Origin: Maratus speciosus
Taxonomy: Eukaryota > Arthropoda > Arachnida > Araneae > Salticidae
Direction of reading: 5' to 3'
Assembly: GCA_963932465.1 (NCBI GenBank)
Contig: OZ010798.1
Location: 19,638,981 to 19,702,980, forward strand
Length of the DNA: 64,000 bases
In this document: piece after piece, positions 1 to 11,772 of the stretch
How the letters are laid out: each line of letters opens with the position of its first letter
Position numbering within the stretch: position 1 is the stretch's first letter
Made by a program: the position numbers and the translations under genes
The notes under the pieces: model-generated
Database searches by the model: none
Seen by the model: the letters and a program-made list of their open reading frames with translations, nothing else
Told to the model about the DNA's origin: nothing

Positions 1-90
1 CCTAAACGTTTTGTGAAAATTGTAATACACATGAATACACACACACGCATATATATCAAATAAGTTTAAAAATGGCAAAAACAAATTCAG

Positions 91-166
91 AGAACCTCAA
101 AATATGTTAATATTTCCATAGTCAGGTGAGAACCTCAAAATATGTTAATATTCCCATAGTCAGGTT
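91..166. repeat. 38-bp tandem duplication
   Basis: Two adjacent copies of a 38-bp unit (91-128 and 129-166) beginning AGAACCTCAAAATATG and differing at about two positions. The sequence around it (1-480) is AT-rich and I see nothing else in it. Confidence 0.85.
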
Positions 167-479
167 TTTTATCATGTTTTAATACGTTTTTTCAAACTAA
201 CATGATGTTACATATTTACCTGGTGATGTCTATTATATTTCCAATATGTCGTAATATATATATATGTTTATTATTCATCAAACTATTTCATTTTCAGTTC
301 TCACATGGAAATCTTGCTTTAGAAAACTTATCACGTAATGTTCAATTTTTTTTTCAACTCGTCAAACTATTTATTTCATTTTTCATGTGGAAATCTGCAA
401 TAAAAAAGTAGTAGCCATCTCAAAGTTTTTGGCGAGTTTGATGATGATCCATGCATAATTGTGACTTTTATCATGCTGA

Positions 480-655
480 CAAAATTTAGTACATACATAC
501 ATATATAAACTTTTTAGCTGGGGGTGGTTTTTGTATTCCTGGGGTCAGATAATGAAAAGTTATGAAGGAATTTTTCAAAAGTCGCATCATGATAACAACT
601 ACAATAGGTAGTATTTCTTACGAAATCTACCTAAAATAGGATAAAAAATATGTTT
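480..655. repeat. Dispersed repeat, copy 1 of 2
   Basis: Shares a recognisable stretch, in inverted orientation, with about 25800-25965: a GGGTGGTTTT block and the motif AGGTAGTATTTC-N-TACGAAATCTACCT, which is itself palindromic. Boundaries are uncertain; the other copy ends next to a tetranucleotide microsatellite. Probably a fragment of a larger dispersed element of unknown class. Confidence 0.5.
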
Positions 656-908
656 TTGTATTGCTTTAGACTTTAACATTGTACCTGTATTTTCAAAGAG
701 ATTGTGAGAAATATTTTCTTAAATTTGCAGTTTTACATTGTGTAAATGCTGTGTTTGTAATCATGATATTCACAAATGTTTTTTTTTATTATTATTATTA
801 TTTGTCACATTCTCACTATTAGCTATTCTCACTATTGAATACTGTTTTGTTTAATTTTAATCCTGTAGTTACTATTACAGGTTGTTTTGTTTCATTTTAA
901 TCATCCTT

Positions 909-951
909 ACCTGTTTTTATCTTGTACAAATAGTACAAGATAAAAACAGGT
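909..951. repeat. Perfect 19-bp inverted repeat
   Basis: Arms 909-927 and 933-951 (ACCTGTTTTTATCTTGTAC and its complement) are perfectly complementary around a 5-nt spacer, AAATA. No protein or terminator role can be inferred in a eukaryotic context. Confidence 0.9.
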
Positions 952-1522
952 ACTAATGGTAAATAATGTTATTGTTACATTCTTTTTGCAGTTATTAAAA
1001 AGAACTATTAATAAGTAAATTACACAGATAACACTTGCAATACATTCCTATATTTAAAAAGACTCTCTTTCAATGTAGCAGTAGTTAGAAGTTATTAATG
1101 TCCTGTCTACAGACATGACTCGCTTTCTTATGACGACAGTTATTTATCAAATAAAATTTTAAATACACAAGATTACTTTTTTCAATAGGACCTGAGATTA
1201 GCTTTATGAAGCACTAGATTAAAAATAATGTATCATGAAAAAATAAAGTTTTAAATGAACTTCTCAGATCCAATAAGGGGTACAAACTAGAATTGAGACT
1301 GGGTAATGACATGAGTTGTCAGGTTACGCAGGAACATTATTTATGGAAAATTAGTGTTTTATTATTTTATTTATTATTTGATGATTTTTTTTTTTTTATA
1401 TGAAATAAATCTCTATTCAGATAATGAAATTTTGAATAAAAAATTGGAAAAAAAAAAATCAGGCAAATTACTGCATGTCGCAATTTACCGACAAACTATG
1501 AAGTATTTTGACTGATTTAACA

Positions 1523-1931
1523 TTAAGGCTGTTCTCAAATCCAAAAGGACCACTTCATGACATAAGTTTTAATTTATTTTTCAGGTATTGTTCAGAAACT
1601 ATGTCATTGAATTGCGTTTTCTGTTCTTTTGCAAACACAATAGATCTTTTAGAAAATAATGTCAAAGTGGGCGTTTGCGTTTTGAACTGAATTTCCGCTC
1701 AAAAAAAATAATAACCACTCAAAGAAGGATGAAAAACTTATTTCTCATGTGATCAAAATCACTTATAACTCAATATGTAATTTATTTATCAAAAATGGAA
1801 AAAACAGTTTGATTCCAAATCACTTTCATAGTCAGGCCTTCTAATTTTAGATCCTTCCATTAAAAAATGAATTTTAAAATGTGTCAAAACATTTTGTGCT
1901 TGTTGAACAGAGCAGTTGAGAACAGCCTTAA
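1523..1931. mobile_element. TTAA-flanked MITE, family T, copy 1
   Basis: TTAA at 1523 and 1928 bound a 401-bp element with inverted ends GGCTGTTCTCAA / TTGAGAACAGCC. Internal landmarks recur in four other copies (4354, 25400, 26664, 62504): a tract like AGAAACTAT followed by a segment like GTCAAAGTGGGCGTTT and GAATTTCC. TTAA duplication is typical of piggyBac and Kolobok superfamilies; no transposase is present. It contains a short open frame that is not a gene. Confidence 0.8.
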
Positions 1932-2223
1932 ATAGTCCTTAAAATAATTTTTCAATTTAAAAACTGACTGCTTTAATGTGCTTGTCATAATTTCGGCATA
2001 AAACTATTATTTTTATAGTTGTATATGCAATAGTTTTCTCAAATAAAAGTCAAGAAAGAGTTCCAGTCACAATAAATTGAATTACGGCAGTGATGGAAGC
2101 AGCATTAATTACTTTTTTAGAACAGAAAGATACAGGTTTCATTTTCACAGTTTTTACTGTAATAACATGTGAAAAAGGAATAAAATGTTTTTTGGTACCA
2201 AATAATTGTCCCTATTTAAATTG

Positions 2224-2254
<31 letters not shown>
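2224..2254 (+). repeat. Poly(A) tract
   Basis: An uninterrupted run of about 31 A. The flanking stretch 1932-2290 shows nothing else I can recognise. Confidence 0.9.
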
Positions 2255-2256
<2 letters not shown>

Positions 2257-2294
2257 ACAATACAATAACATTACAAAATAATGCAAAGATTAAA

Positions 2295-2755
2295 AACATA
2301 TACATAAAAATTTTATTCATTATATAATTTACACAAATATATAGGACTGAATTACCAATTATATAAATGAAACTATTAGATATCATCAGTAATGTAATAT
2401 AGCTATATTTTTCAATTTCATTATAAAATAGGCCAGTGATAAAAATTCTCAAAATTGCACATTTGTGGAACAAAATCCATAAAAATAAAAATAATTCAGA
2501 GATTAATATATGTATATATATATAAATTTTATTCATTATACACTTTACAAAAATTTTCATAAGTGAATTATCAGTTATAGGGATGAAAATATTGGATAAC
2601 ATAAGTAACGTAATATAGCTATATTTTTCAATTTCATTATAAAATGGACATGTGAAAACAATTATGAGAAACGCACATTATAAAACACACATGGAAAACA
2701 ATACTCAGAAATGCACATTTCATTTGTAATATAGAATCCATAAAAATACAAATAC
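2295..2755. repeat. Two tandem copies of a ~220-bp AT-rich repeat
   Basis: Units starting near 2300 and 2522 share AATTTTATTCATTAT, GAATTATCAGTTATA-like, TATTTTTCAATTTCATTATAAAAT and CCATAAAAATA blocks in the same order. A third, isolated copy lies at 5290-5510. The open frame across this stretch (2255-2602, minus) is low-complexity and follows the repeat, so I do not call it a gene. Confidence 0.75.
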
Positions 2756-2770
2756 AGAGATTATATAATA

Positions 2771-3547
2771 CAGTCCAGCTCTGATTTAACGAATCATTCA
2801 GGATTAGTAACTTAGTTCATTGATTCGAGAATTTCATTAAATTGGAATAATCAAAGGCATTTTTTAATACAACTGAACAAGTTTTTTTAAAAAGGCTATA
2901 AATAAAAAGAACAATGCTCACTTACTTTAATACTGTTGTTAAATATTTGTTGCTTTGAGAAAATACACTGCATAAAAATTGATTATTTTTTATGTACAAC
3001 TATAAATCACAAGCATGTAATTAAGAAAATACTCATTTATTCAAATTTATTAGATAAATTATAAGCTATCTTTTATCTACTTTTGTTTGCTTTGTTTTGA
3101 TTTTGTATTCCAAATATCTTTATTGATTTTTTTCTGAAGCCGCGAAAAGAATCTCATCAACATCATGAGCTATCAAATACCATTTCAAAGTATCCAAACT
3201 GCTAACTGTTTCTTTGAATGTTGCATGCTTCATGTCTATTTCATCTTCTTCATCTTATCTGCTATGACTGCTATTAATAACCTCGCTGTAATGTACATTT
3301 TTGCATGTAGATACTTTTGCACCACAAGATATATATTTAGAAAATTGACAATTAGGGACATTGAAATGTTTTATAAATATTAGAAATTTTCTTCCGTTTT
3401 TCATTAACATCAAACAGTTATTCGTTAAATCGGGATTATAAATTTGTCAAATCGAAGTATTTTTGTTCCATTTTCGTCAGGATTAAAAAAAATTAGCTAC
3501 ATCAAGAAATTCATTACATCATGATCCATTAAATCAGGGCTCGACTG
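2771..3547 (-). mobile_element. Tigger/pogo-like DNA transposon relic
   Basis: Ends are inverted: CAGTCCAGCTCTGATTTAA at 2771 and its near-complement ending 3547. The left flank is TA, the right flank TG (decayed TA duplication). This A/T-rich form with a CAGT start is typical of pogo/Tigger elements of the Tc1/mariner group. About 777 bp, so mostly deleted; it keeps a short piece of the transposase C-terminus on the minus strand (see 3123-3251). Confidence 0.7.
3123..3251 (-). pseudogene. Tigger transposase C-terminal fragment
   Basis: Minus-strand translation gives EEDEIDMKHATFKETV followed by LDTLKWYLIAHDVDE. This resembles the acidic, helical tail of Tigger-type transposases, where pairs of helices follow the catalytic domain. 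No start codon belongs to it and the rest of the transposase has been deleted. Identification rests on its place inside the TIR pair at 2771-3547 and on general resemblance, so it is moderate. Confidence 0.45.
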
Positions 3548-4353
3548 TGTGTACACACATATAGATACATAAAACCATTATAAAACAACACAAATTATCA
3601 ACATTTACAATTGTGAATAAGAAAATCAAAAATGAAGCTTTATCCTTTATAAAAAAATATCCAAAATATTATAATTACAATCGAGATAAGGAATTGAAAA
3701 AACAGTCAAACACTGAATATCATAGAAATATTGGAAAATATCACCAAAAATGAAATATTTGTGGAACCAAGCAGAATCCTCAGGCCCAAATAACCTTAAA
3801 TTTTACAAAAGACATGTATGGTTTCATCCTTGCATGAACCATAAATTAAAAAAAAAAAAATGCAATATCTGGGCTATCATATATAATAAAACCAGAAAAT
3901 CAAAATTCCCAAAACAACAAGAGATCAAGATAAAATGGATTAAAGCTAGCATTCACTCTGTATAAGTCCAATGTAAGTCAGCCATGATATAAAAAACTTC
4001 AAAAAGAGCTAGTGATGATTTGCACATGTTGCCAGAAGTATTTTAAGTATAAAACTACTAAATCAACAAACAGTAACAGTAGTGTTGAATTCAGGTATTT
4101 TTCTCCGGATGGGTGGGTATACTTTTTGTTCATTGAAAACACAAAATCTCAAATCTTCCGGGGAGGCATCTCATTGCACCTGGAGGGAATGTCTCACCTG
4201 GACCACCCCCTGAATTCAATGCTGAGTAACAGAACTGTGTGAATATGATGATTTAGATCAGATACAGTGCTGCCCTCTAGTATTAGATATAGCTGTTAAA
4301 CAGCAATGTCCTTATATTAGGGAAGAAAAACTAATTAATAATATGTGGATTTG
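3548..4353. other. No recognised feature
   Basis: AT-rich sequence with short A tracts. Two small open frames lie here (3750-3965 and 4012-4242, plus). The second covers a less AT-rich patch (about 4100-4240), but neither resembles a known protein or has splice-like borders. Confidence 0.4.
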
Positions 4354-4757
4354 TTAAGGCTGTTCTCAACTGCTTTGCTCAACAAGCGCAAAACGTTTTG
4401 ACACATTTACAAATTCAATTTTTAACGGAAATATATAAAATTGGAAGGCCTGACTATGGAAGCGATTTGGAATCAAGCTGTATTTTCCATTTTGTTTATC
4501 AATAATTTACTTATTGAGTTACAAGCAATTTTGATCATGTGACAAAGATGTTTTTCACCCACTCTTTCATGTGGAAATTTGGTTCAAAGTGCCCACTTGA
4601 CACTATTTTCTAAAAAATCTATTGTGTTTGCAAAAAAACTGTTTGATTACATAGTTTCTGAACAACAACCCCTGCTAGTTTCATGCATTTCTGAACAGAA
4701 ATAAGTTAAAACTTATGTCATAAAGTTGCCCCTTTTGGAATTTGAGAAGTGTGTTAA
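4354..4757. mobile_element. TTAA-flanked MITE, family T, copy 2
   Basis: TTAA at 4354-4357 and 4754-4757 with ends GGCTGTTCTCAA and TTGAGAAGTGTG. The interior matches copy 1 in reverse orientation, including a GTGCCCACTTGACA-type block. About 396 bp. Confidence 0.75.
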
Positions 4758-5289
4758 TATAAACAATAAATACTAAAGAAAAAATAAATAAATGTTTCAT
4801 GAGGATGATAAGTTATTTAACTATCATTCAATTTTAAATAGATATATAAATAAATTTCCTATATTATAGCAGAATAATAAATTAAAATAACTTAATATTT
4901 AATTAAAATCTTAACAGTACAGAAACATAAAAATAATAAATTTAGGTGGTGTATAAAATTAATTAACAATTTAAAATAATGAATATAAATTAATAACATC
5001 TCAAGTTTCTGTAACATTGCATAACAATAAAAATAGCTAATTGAATTTTGGAGGAGGGAAAACAATGTGGAAAATTGTTTAACACTCTATTAAGACAAAC
5101 ATTTTTGATTTATACTATTGTAATAGGATTTACTAATGATGTGATAAAGATATGATATCCTCAATGAGCTAAAAATTGAAGTAAACATTAAATTTAATCA
5201 CCATTAAATTATAAAGATTAAACTATTGATGTAAGGCATAAATAAAGTGTGCTGAATCAGCAGAAGAAATAAATTTGTAATGTTTTGAA
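4758..5289. other. No recognised feature
   Basis: Very AT-rich sequence (many TAATTAAA-like words). I see no gene, no paired ends and no long repeat. Confidence 0.4.
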
Positions 5290-5510
5290 GTATTAAAATC
5301 AATATATATAAATTTTATTCATTATGCAATTTACAAAAATTTTCATGATTGAATTACCAATTATAAGATTTAAAATATTGGATAACACCAGTAATGTAAT
5401 AGTATAGGTATATTTTTCAATTTCAATATAAAATGGACATGTAAAACAATTCTCATAAATGCACATTTTATTTGTAATAAAGAATCTATAAAAATAAAAA
5501 CACTAAAGAA
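5290..5510. repeat. Third copy of the 2295-2755 repeat unit
   Basis: Repeats the block order AATTTTATTCATTATGC, AATTACCAATTATA, ATTGGATAACACCAGTAATG and TTTTTCAATTTCAATATAAA seen at 2295-2755. It lies 2.5 kb away, so the family is dispersed as well as tandem. Confidence 0.7.
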
Positions 5511-5945
5511 TCTCTCAAATAAAATATCTTACTCCAAACAATTGTTTACATGTGTGGGTGTTTGATTCAAACAGTATGGACAAAATATTTCCAAACAATA
5601 TTTTTGCTATGGCATACAATCATGAACAAAAAGAAAAAAAAAGAATCCCAAATGTTATTGTAAAATATGGAATTTGTCACCAAAATTTTGAAAAATATAT
5701 TCATTATCTTGTAAATGATTATATTTAATAAAATATTCTCATTAAAAAACCCCCTCAAATAAACACGAAGTCTTGAAGAAACTTCTACATAATGTTATCC
5801 ATACTTTATGATTAATTGTGTTATAAGACACTGAAGACAAGAAATCAGAAAATCCCTACAAAAAGATGTAAATTTGTTAAAAGAAAAAAAGTCTGGTATT
5901 CCACATTTTTGCAAGATTAAATACAATAAAAAATACTAAATTTCA
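5511..5945. other. No recognised feature
   Basis: AT-rich. A 63-codon minus-strand frame (5567-5758) is rich in Phe, Ile and Asn as expected from base composition and has no recognisable motif. Confidence 0.4.
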
Positions 5946-6115
5946 CTCACTAACATTTTCAATGACTTTTTCCGAAACATAATAATCATCTAACACTTTC
6001 AACGACTTTCTCTGAAACATAATAAACATCTAACACTTTTAATGACTTTTTCCAAAACATAATAAATATCTAACACTTTCACAATGACTTTTTTCAAAAT
6101 ATAATAATAAACATA
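5946..6115. repeat. ~50-bp minisatellite, about four units
   Basis: Units of the form CTAACACTTTCAACGACTTT followed by an ACATAATAAACAT-type tail recur at roughly 5950, 5996, 6045 and 6070 with a few substitutions and small indels. Confidence 0.8.
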
Positions 6116-6545
6116 CTGAAAGTATAAGAAATCAACAACTTCCAGTTGCTAACATCATTATTTAAATAAAAAATATACCTTAGAAAAAAGTAATAAATCA
6201 CCTATTGGTGAAGTTCAAACATTTGTAGAATGTCTATGGAAACACGGGGTAATTCAACTGCATTTAAAAAAAAAAAAAAAAGTCTTAGTAACTTTATCAC
6301 TTGGTTATAGGTTTATTATGCTCCAGATTTTCTTTATAAAAAGCAAAATACAAACTTAAAGAAGATTAGATGATAAAAAGTAGATACATTTATTTGTAAT
6401 TTCAGAGGTTTTAGAAACAGCCCTCAAACACAGGCAAGTATCCATAAATATTTGAAAATAAGATAACTTATTCACTATAAAATACATGTTCATATAATTT
6501 TATGCTTCCTGTATTTTGCTGTTTCATATGATCCAATATCACAAT

Positions 6546-7162
6546 TATAATACAAGAGAAAGTCAGTAAGTAGGTCACAAACTGATATGACAGGTCGGGA
6601 ATTAGTAATAAATTGTTTCCAAATATGCCAATAGGTGGCAGCATAATCCATCTATAAGATGTTAATTTCGAATTTATGAGACAGCAGTTGTACAAGATGA
6701 GCAGGGTCATTCTAAAGTTGTTGACGAAGAGCGAAGTGGTCGTCTAGTGCAGAAGGTTGGGGAAATGGTTGCTATGCTGTCTATTGTTGATCGCATGTCA
6801 GCTCTAACCAGCTCAAATGCTGTTGACGAAGAGCAAAGTGGTTGTCCAGTTGAGATTGTGACAGAAGAATCAGTGCGGAAGGTTGAGTAAATGGTTAGAG
6901 CTGACATGCGATCAACAATAGACAGCATAGCAACCATTTCCCCAACCTTCTGCACTAGACGACCACTTCGCTCTTCGTCAACAACTTTAGAATGACCCTG
7001 CTCATCTTGTACAACTGCTGTCTCATAAATTCGAAATTAACATCTTATAGTTGGATTATGCTGCCAGCTATTGGCATATTTGGAAACAATTTACTACTAA
7101 TTCCCGACCTCTCATATCAGTTTGTGACCTACTTACTGACCTTTCCCTCGTATTTATTACAA
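6546..7162. mobile_element. Fold-back mariner relic with ~265-bp inverted arms
   Basis: The left arm (6546-6810) and right arm (6892-7162) are near-complementary around an 81-bp spacer. The arms carry fragments of a mariner transposase helix-turn-helix region; read on plus from about 6826 the spacer continues into the right arm as VDEEQSGCPVEIVTEESVRK, a stop, then MVRADMRSTIDSIATI. That is the pattern of mariner/SETMAR-type transposases (ERSGRP...V.EMV..DRR.T). The same segment therefore occurs three times, two of them in head-to-head orientation. No catalytic domain remains. Confidence 0.75.
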
Positions 7163-8659
7163 GGTTTCTCATCCAGAAACAACTGAAAGAGAAACAAAGG
7201 CTTTTCAAATGATTCTGAAGTAACAATTGCTGAATTGTGGCACAAATTCTTGCAAAATTTACAAATTATTAAACATTTTGCAAATACACATTTTTAGCAT
7301 CAGGTTCTATCCATTTTGTTCAATCAGAATGAAATTCTTTATCACATCAGTTACATTTAAATAAAGATTGTATCGACATATTTTAATACAAATAACAAAT
7401 ATTTAATAAATTAAGCTAACAAATGTTCAGTTCCAAAACAAAGATAAGTAAACAGACTGAAACATCTAATCAATCCTACAACATTCAATACAAAGTTTAG
7501 TTTCAGAAAAGATGGAGTGGAAAATCTCCGAGTTACAAGGAAGGACTGAAAAGGGGTAGACAAAATGATTTGCACAACACGTTGAAATACTCTTTCAGGT
7601 ATGAAAGTGGGAAATGGGAAAAAAGGTGGACATTTTTTTCCTTCTATACAATAAGGCCAAACTCGTATAATTTAGATGCATTTCAACAGTTATTCATGCA
7701 ATAAAATGAATTATAACTGTAAATATGTTTTCTTTTTTGTAATTTATAAAGTATTAAAAGAAAAATAAATAACAATAAATTTATAAATTCATTAAATGAA
7801 AAAAGAAAATTGGAAACAGATTGCTAAAAGTTTCCAATGCTAAAACCCTCCAAATGTATCTGATGAACTTATGTGAAATACAGAGATTAATTTTTAAAAA
7901 TAAATGTATTATTTTGAATGATTTGACTGTTTAAGACTTAGAAGAAGAAAAAATCTCTATGCTGAATATATGCACACCAAATTGATCTTTACTCCAGAAG
8001 TACATTTCCAAAAATGCATCACTGAAATTACCCAGAAGTGTTTTATAAATAGAATAAAATATTATATTCCAAAAGAACCTTGTGGAAACTTCCTTTCCCT
8101 AGTTAAAGAACTTAATTTACATGATTGTCATATGCTTACAATAAAAGCTTGCCTTTGATTTGATAGTACAACAATTCAGAAACAAACTCCAAGGATTTGA
8201 GTAGGCAAAATGTCTCATTATTAAGCTTTCTAGGCCCTCCCCACCCCATATGCTTCTAATATTTCTTTGCATTTTTGCATCAATCCAGAGAATGTCCAAA
8301 TTTGCTTTTAAAAAGGTGGAATTTCTTCTTTAGGAGGAACTCTTTCATGCCTGCTCTTTACAGTACTTAAAAAGAGCAAAATTTGATTTTCCTTAAGCTG
8401 CAATTTCAAATTCTTACTTTTATAATAAGAAATTTTTTCCTAAATTTTTTTCTTGGTTTCAAATATTTGCAACTTTTTCTCAGAATTTTCAAATTTCCTT
8501 GTCTTTTCTAGGTTATCCGAGTGGCTAGACACCCTGTTACCTTCAGGAAATCTTTTTCTAATTTATCATTTTTACAAAAATTTTCATCGCTGTTTCTTAC
8601 TTTCTAGCTTTATAAAAAGAAATACATACAACAATAGCTTCACTTTTGTATTTTTGGTA
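7163..8659. other. No recognised feature
   Basis: AT-rich intergenic sequence. Short frames at 7970-8158 (plus), 8117-8299 (minus) and 8453-8665 (plus) have no recognisable domain. No paired ends or long repeats found by eye. Confidence 0.4.
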
Positions 8660-9278
8660 CAGTAGAACCTCGATTATCCGAAGTAATTGGGACTGACCCT
8701 CTTTCGGAAAATCGAAATTTTCGGATAATCGAGAATGCTTCCATTTTAAGATTAAGGAGATTTTAATATATGCAATATTTCTTCTTATAGTAACCAGTGC
8801 TTAATAAAAATAAAGCAATAGCAAAATAGAAACCAGAATAAATTACCTGAATTTTAATTTTGAAATTAAGTACCTTTTACGTATATTACAAGGGTTCGAA
8901 AAAACGCTTTGTTTGTCGTAGTTTCGATTGCCTTTGCTTTGAAGCTCTATCACAGTTTTTTAATATTACTAGTTCACCAGCATCGCAGCCTTTCTGCTGC
9001 TCCAGCCATGCCAAACCTTTTGCAAAACATTCAAAAGCTTCAGAATTGCTAATTTGTTCGTTTTCTTCATTCCACTCTGCAGCTTACGGGAGCTAAAGTT
9101 AAATTCAAAGGAACTGTAAGACAAAGGATCGAAAATATTTATATGTACTTGTGTTTCGGAAAAGACCGCTTTCACACAAGGAATATGATAGTTGAAAAAA
9201 AAAAAAAAAAGCTTTAAAAATGGATTTTGGTTAACTGAGTTTCAGTTAAAAGAGTTTCGGATAAAAGAGTTTCTACTG
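8660..9278 (-). mobile_element. Tigger/pogo-like relic, subfamily A, copy 1
   Basis: TA at 8658-8659 and 9279-9280 flank inverted ends CAGTAGAACCTCGATTATCC and its complement (GAGTTTCTACTG at the right, with subterminal TTCGGATAAAAG). 619 bp, internally deleted. A sister copy with nearly the same termini lies at 63101-63684. Confidence 0.85.
8886..9083 (-). pseudogene. Tigger transposase C-terminus
   Basis: Reading minus from 9083 to the TAA at 8886 gives AEWNEENEQISNSEAFECF, then FAKGLAWLEQQKGCDAGEL, a basic stretch and KLRQTKRFFEPL before the stop. The helical block around a W-L-E/Q-Q motif followed by a basic tail ending in a K-R-x-x-F-F-like motif is what I recall at the C-terminus of Tigger/pogo transposases. 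The frame opens right after an in-frame stop that marks the internal deletion junction. The catalytic DDD domain and the CENP-B-like DNA-binding domain are missing. Confidence 0.7.
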
Positions 9279-9452
9279 TACTTACATATTATCCATGCAA
9301 GGAAGATGGATCATCGGAAATTGTTCTCAATCCCCAATTAGATTTATAGACCGGGAGGTGTCAGCACAGACAATCACTCATCGAGTTCACGGCTGAAATT
9401 CCAGAATTACTTTAAACTCTATTCGCATATTAAAATGCAATCGGTTCAATTA

Positions 9453-10436
9453 TCTCTCTATTCTAAAAAAAAGTAACTACCGCTGTCACCGCCGCCGCCG
9501 GTTTTGAATTTTTTGTGACCGGAGGTCTTTCTTCGTTAATATTAAAAAAACTGTTGCATACAAAAATATGAAAATCGGTAGTATTATAGAAAAATGTTTG
9601 ATAAACACGCTGATGCAGACAGTTTTCAAATCGAAGAATTATTTAAAGAGATATTTAATGCCAAAGTTGGACAAAATCGTTCCATTAAAAAAGTTTTATA
9701 GGAGCAAAAACTGTACATAGGAATTTAATCATTTTTAGATCATTTTATGCGTCAGAATTTCCCGGTGTGCAGATTGCAGTTAGTTTTTTAATTTGAATAA
9801 TTTTTCGAGGTTTTATTTCTATTTTAAATTCAAATTTTCAGCATTTCGAGAGATTATTTTTTACAAATTTTAGAAAATTGTATTAATTTAAACTGTTGCC
9901 AACTGTATAAACAGCGCAAGCAGTAATGTTTGCTTCAAATTAAAAATTTATTTTACACGTGACTATTATAAACAAAAAATATAAAAAGCAGGAACTCATT
10001 GAAAATTACGTCATAAAAACTATAGTTACACATGAATTTCAAATGAGAAAGAATATTGTAAAATAATAAATTCAGTAACATGCGTTAGAAGTTAGAAGTC
10101 CTAAATAGGAGAATTTACGTCATATTACACTTATTACGTAAAATGAGCAAAAAATAATATTGCAAAACAGTTTTAATTTAAAAATTGCGCGAGACATTTA
10201 CTTGACATTTTAAGATGATCATAATATTTCATTTCTAACAAAAGTATTTTGACGTGAATATTAAAAAGAGAAAGAAAAGTTTGGTGAAAATTACGTCAGA
10301 TTATAATTGTCAGATTCAAATTATAATTCAATCTTCCGAAATCTTTTTAAAGGCGATCAAATTAGCGTGCTGTTGGAGTCTGCGGTGTCTGAACGGGGGT
10401 TGACGAGCATAGCTCGTAGGGGGCAGAGCCCCCTAG
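9453..10436 (+). mobile_element. Non-autonomous Helitron
   Basis: The 5-prime end starts TCTCTCTATTCTAAAA after an A; the 3-prime end has a GC-rich hairpin (GGGGGC-AGA-GCCCCC) directly followed by TAG, ending CTAG at 10433-10436 before a T. TC start, hairpin near the 3-prime end, CTRR terminus and insertion between A and T without TSD are the Helitron signature. 984 bp, no Rep/helicase coding. An additional hairpin, GACGAGC-ATA-GCTCGT, precedes the terminal one. Confidence 0.8.
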
Positions 10437-11772
10437 TAGTTTTAAAATTTTAAATTTTTATTTAAAATCTTTAGATGAAAAAGTGTTACAAATGCATCAT
10501 AAATACTGCAAAAGAAAAAAAATTAAATTGTAAGCAAATACTAATGTAGATTTTTATATAAGGTACTACCCAGCAAATTTATTTTCTAATAGAGTAAAGC
10601 CTGTTTATAACAGAATCCTGCTATAAACGGAAAAAAATCATGGTCCAGTCTTCCTTTAAAAAAAAAATGAAATCTAATATGAAAATAACCTATATAAAAT
10701 GGAATTTTTCACTGGTCGTTTGCGTTTCTGTCTAAGCATGTTTTATTGTATCATATGTATGTTAGGGAGCCTGTATTGTTATTTTTCCCAGAGCCCGTGT
10801 TCTATTTATATGGCCCTGCAAAAACTGTAATTAACCCTTTATCTACTGATGGTACTTATAAGTACCATTAAAATAACTTGTTATAAAATTCATTTAATAC
10901 ATTGATTAGTAGTAATACAGTTTAGAATGAGTTATAGATGCATTAATTTATCTTGTTCCAAAAGCATTATAGGTTACACAAAACAAAAATATTTTTAAAA
11001 GGACGATTTCTTTTGCCTTTGCCTCTTTTCAGCTTTCTTGGCGTTGGGAGAGGGAGGGGGGTGTGAATTTTTCAATTTAGAAATATTTCTATTGTAAGAA
11101 CATTCTATTTGTACATTTCCTAATTCTACATAAATACTACAAAAAATATTTAAAATAAAAGATTTGAGTGGGGTTATAAATATTGCACAAAATCCCTATA
11201 AATTAAAATTGCATGACTCCTTCTAAAGTTTATTAAATGATTATGTAAATCTTTTAATGTAGTTTTCAAAAATTCACAAAAAATGCTTTAGAAGATAAAA
11301 TTTTCATAAATTCATAATTCAGCACATAAAAGAGTTAACTGTGAGAATCTTAACCAGGTCCGAGTGTATTATAATATGATGGACAGTTTGGAAATAAGAT
11401 TACACTGAAGTTTTTTCTGGGAAATTGTACAACAATAGGAGAAACCAGACATTGCTCAAATGTGAAAGACACCCATACACCGCACCTTATTGTATGACCT
11501 CGATCCAGCAGATTACATTATCAGAGTGCTTGCATAAGGAAGAGATAAGTCTCTCATTCTTGGCTTGGCATAGATATGGAGATAAAATACACTTTGAATC
11601 TGTTATCAAAGGAGTAGTTTTCTGCTCTGAATAGACACATGGAGTATTAGGTGCAGAAATTCATGACTGTCTCACGAGAGAGATGGTATCGCCAGTTCAG
11701 AGAGGAGTTTATGATCAAGCAGATACCGAGACCTGGATCTAGGTTGGAAGCACCTTGTTCATCTGCTATATA
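10437..11772. other. No recognised gene; possible decayed Tigger end
   Basis: A single pogo-like terminus-type sequence (AAAGCCTGTTTATAACAG near 10595) has no clear partner. A more GC-rich, less repetitive patch runs from about 11400 to 11770 and includes a 69-codon plus-strand frame (11425-11634) that I do not recognise. It could be untranslated or coding sequence of a host gene, but no splice-bordered protein match is evident. Confidence 0.35.
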
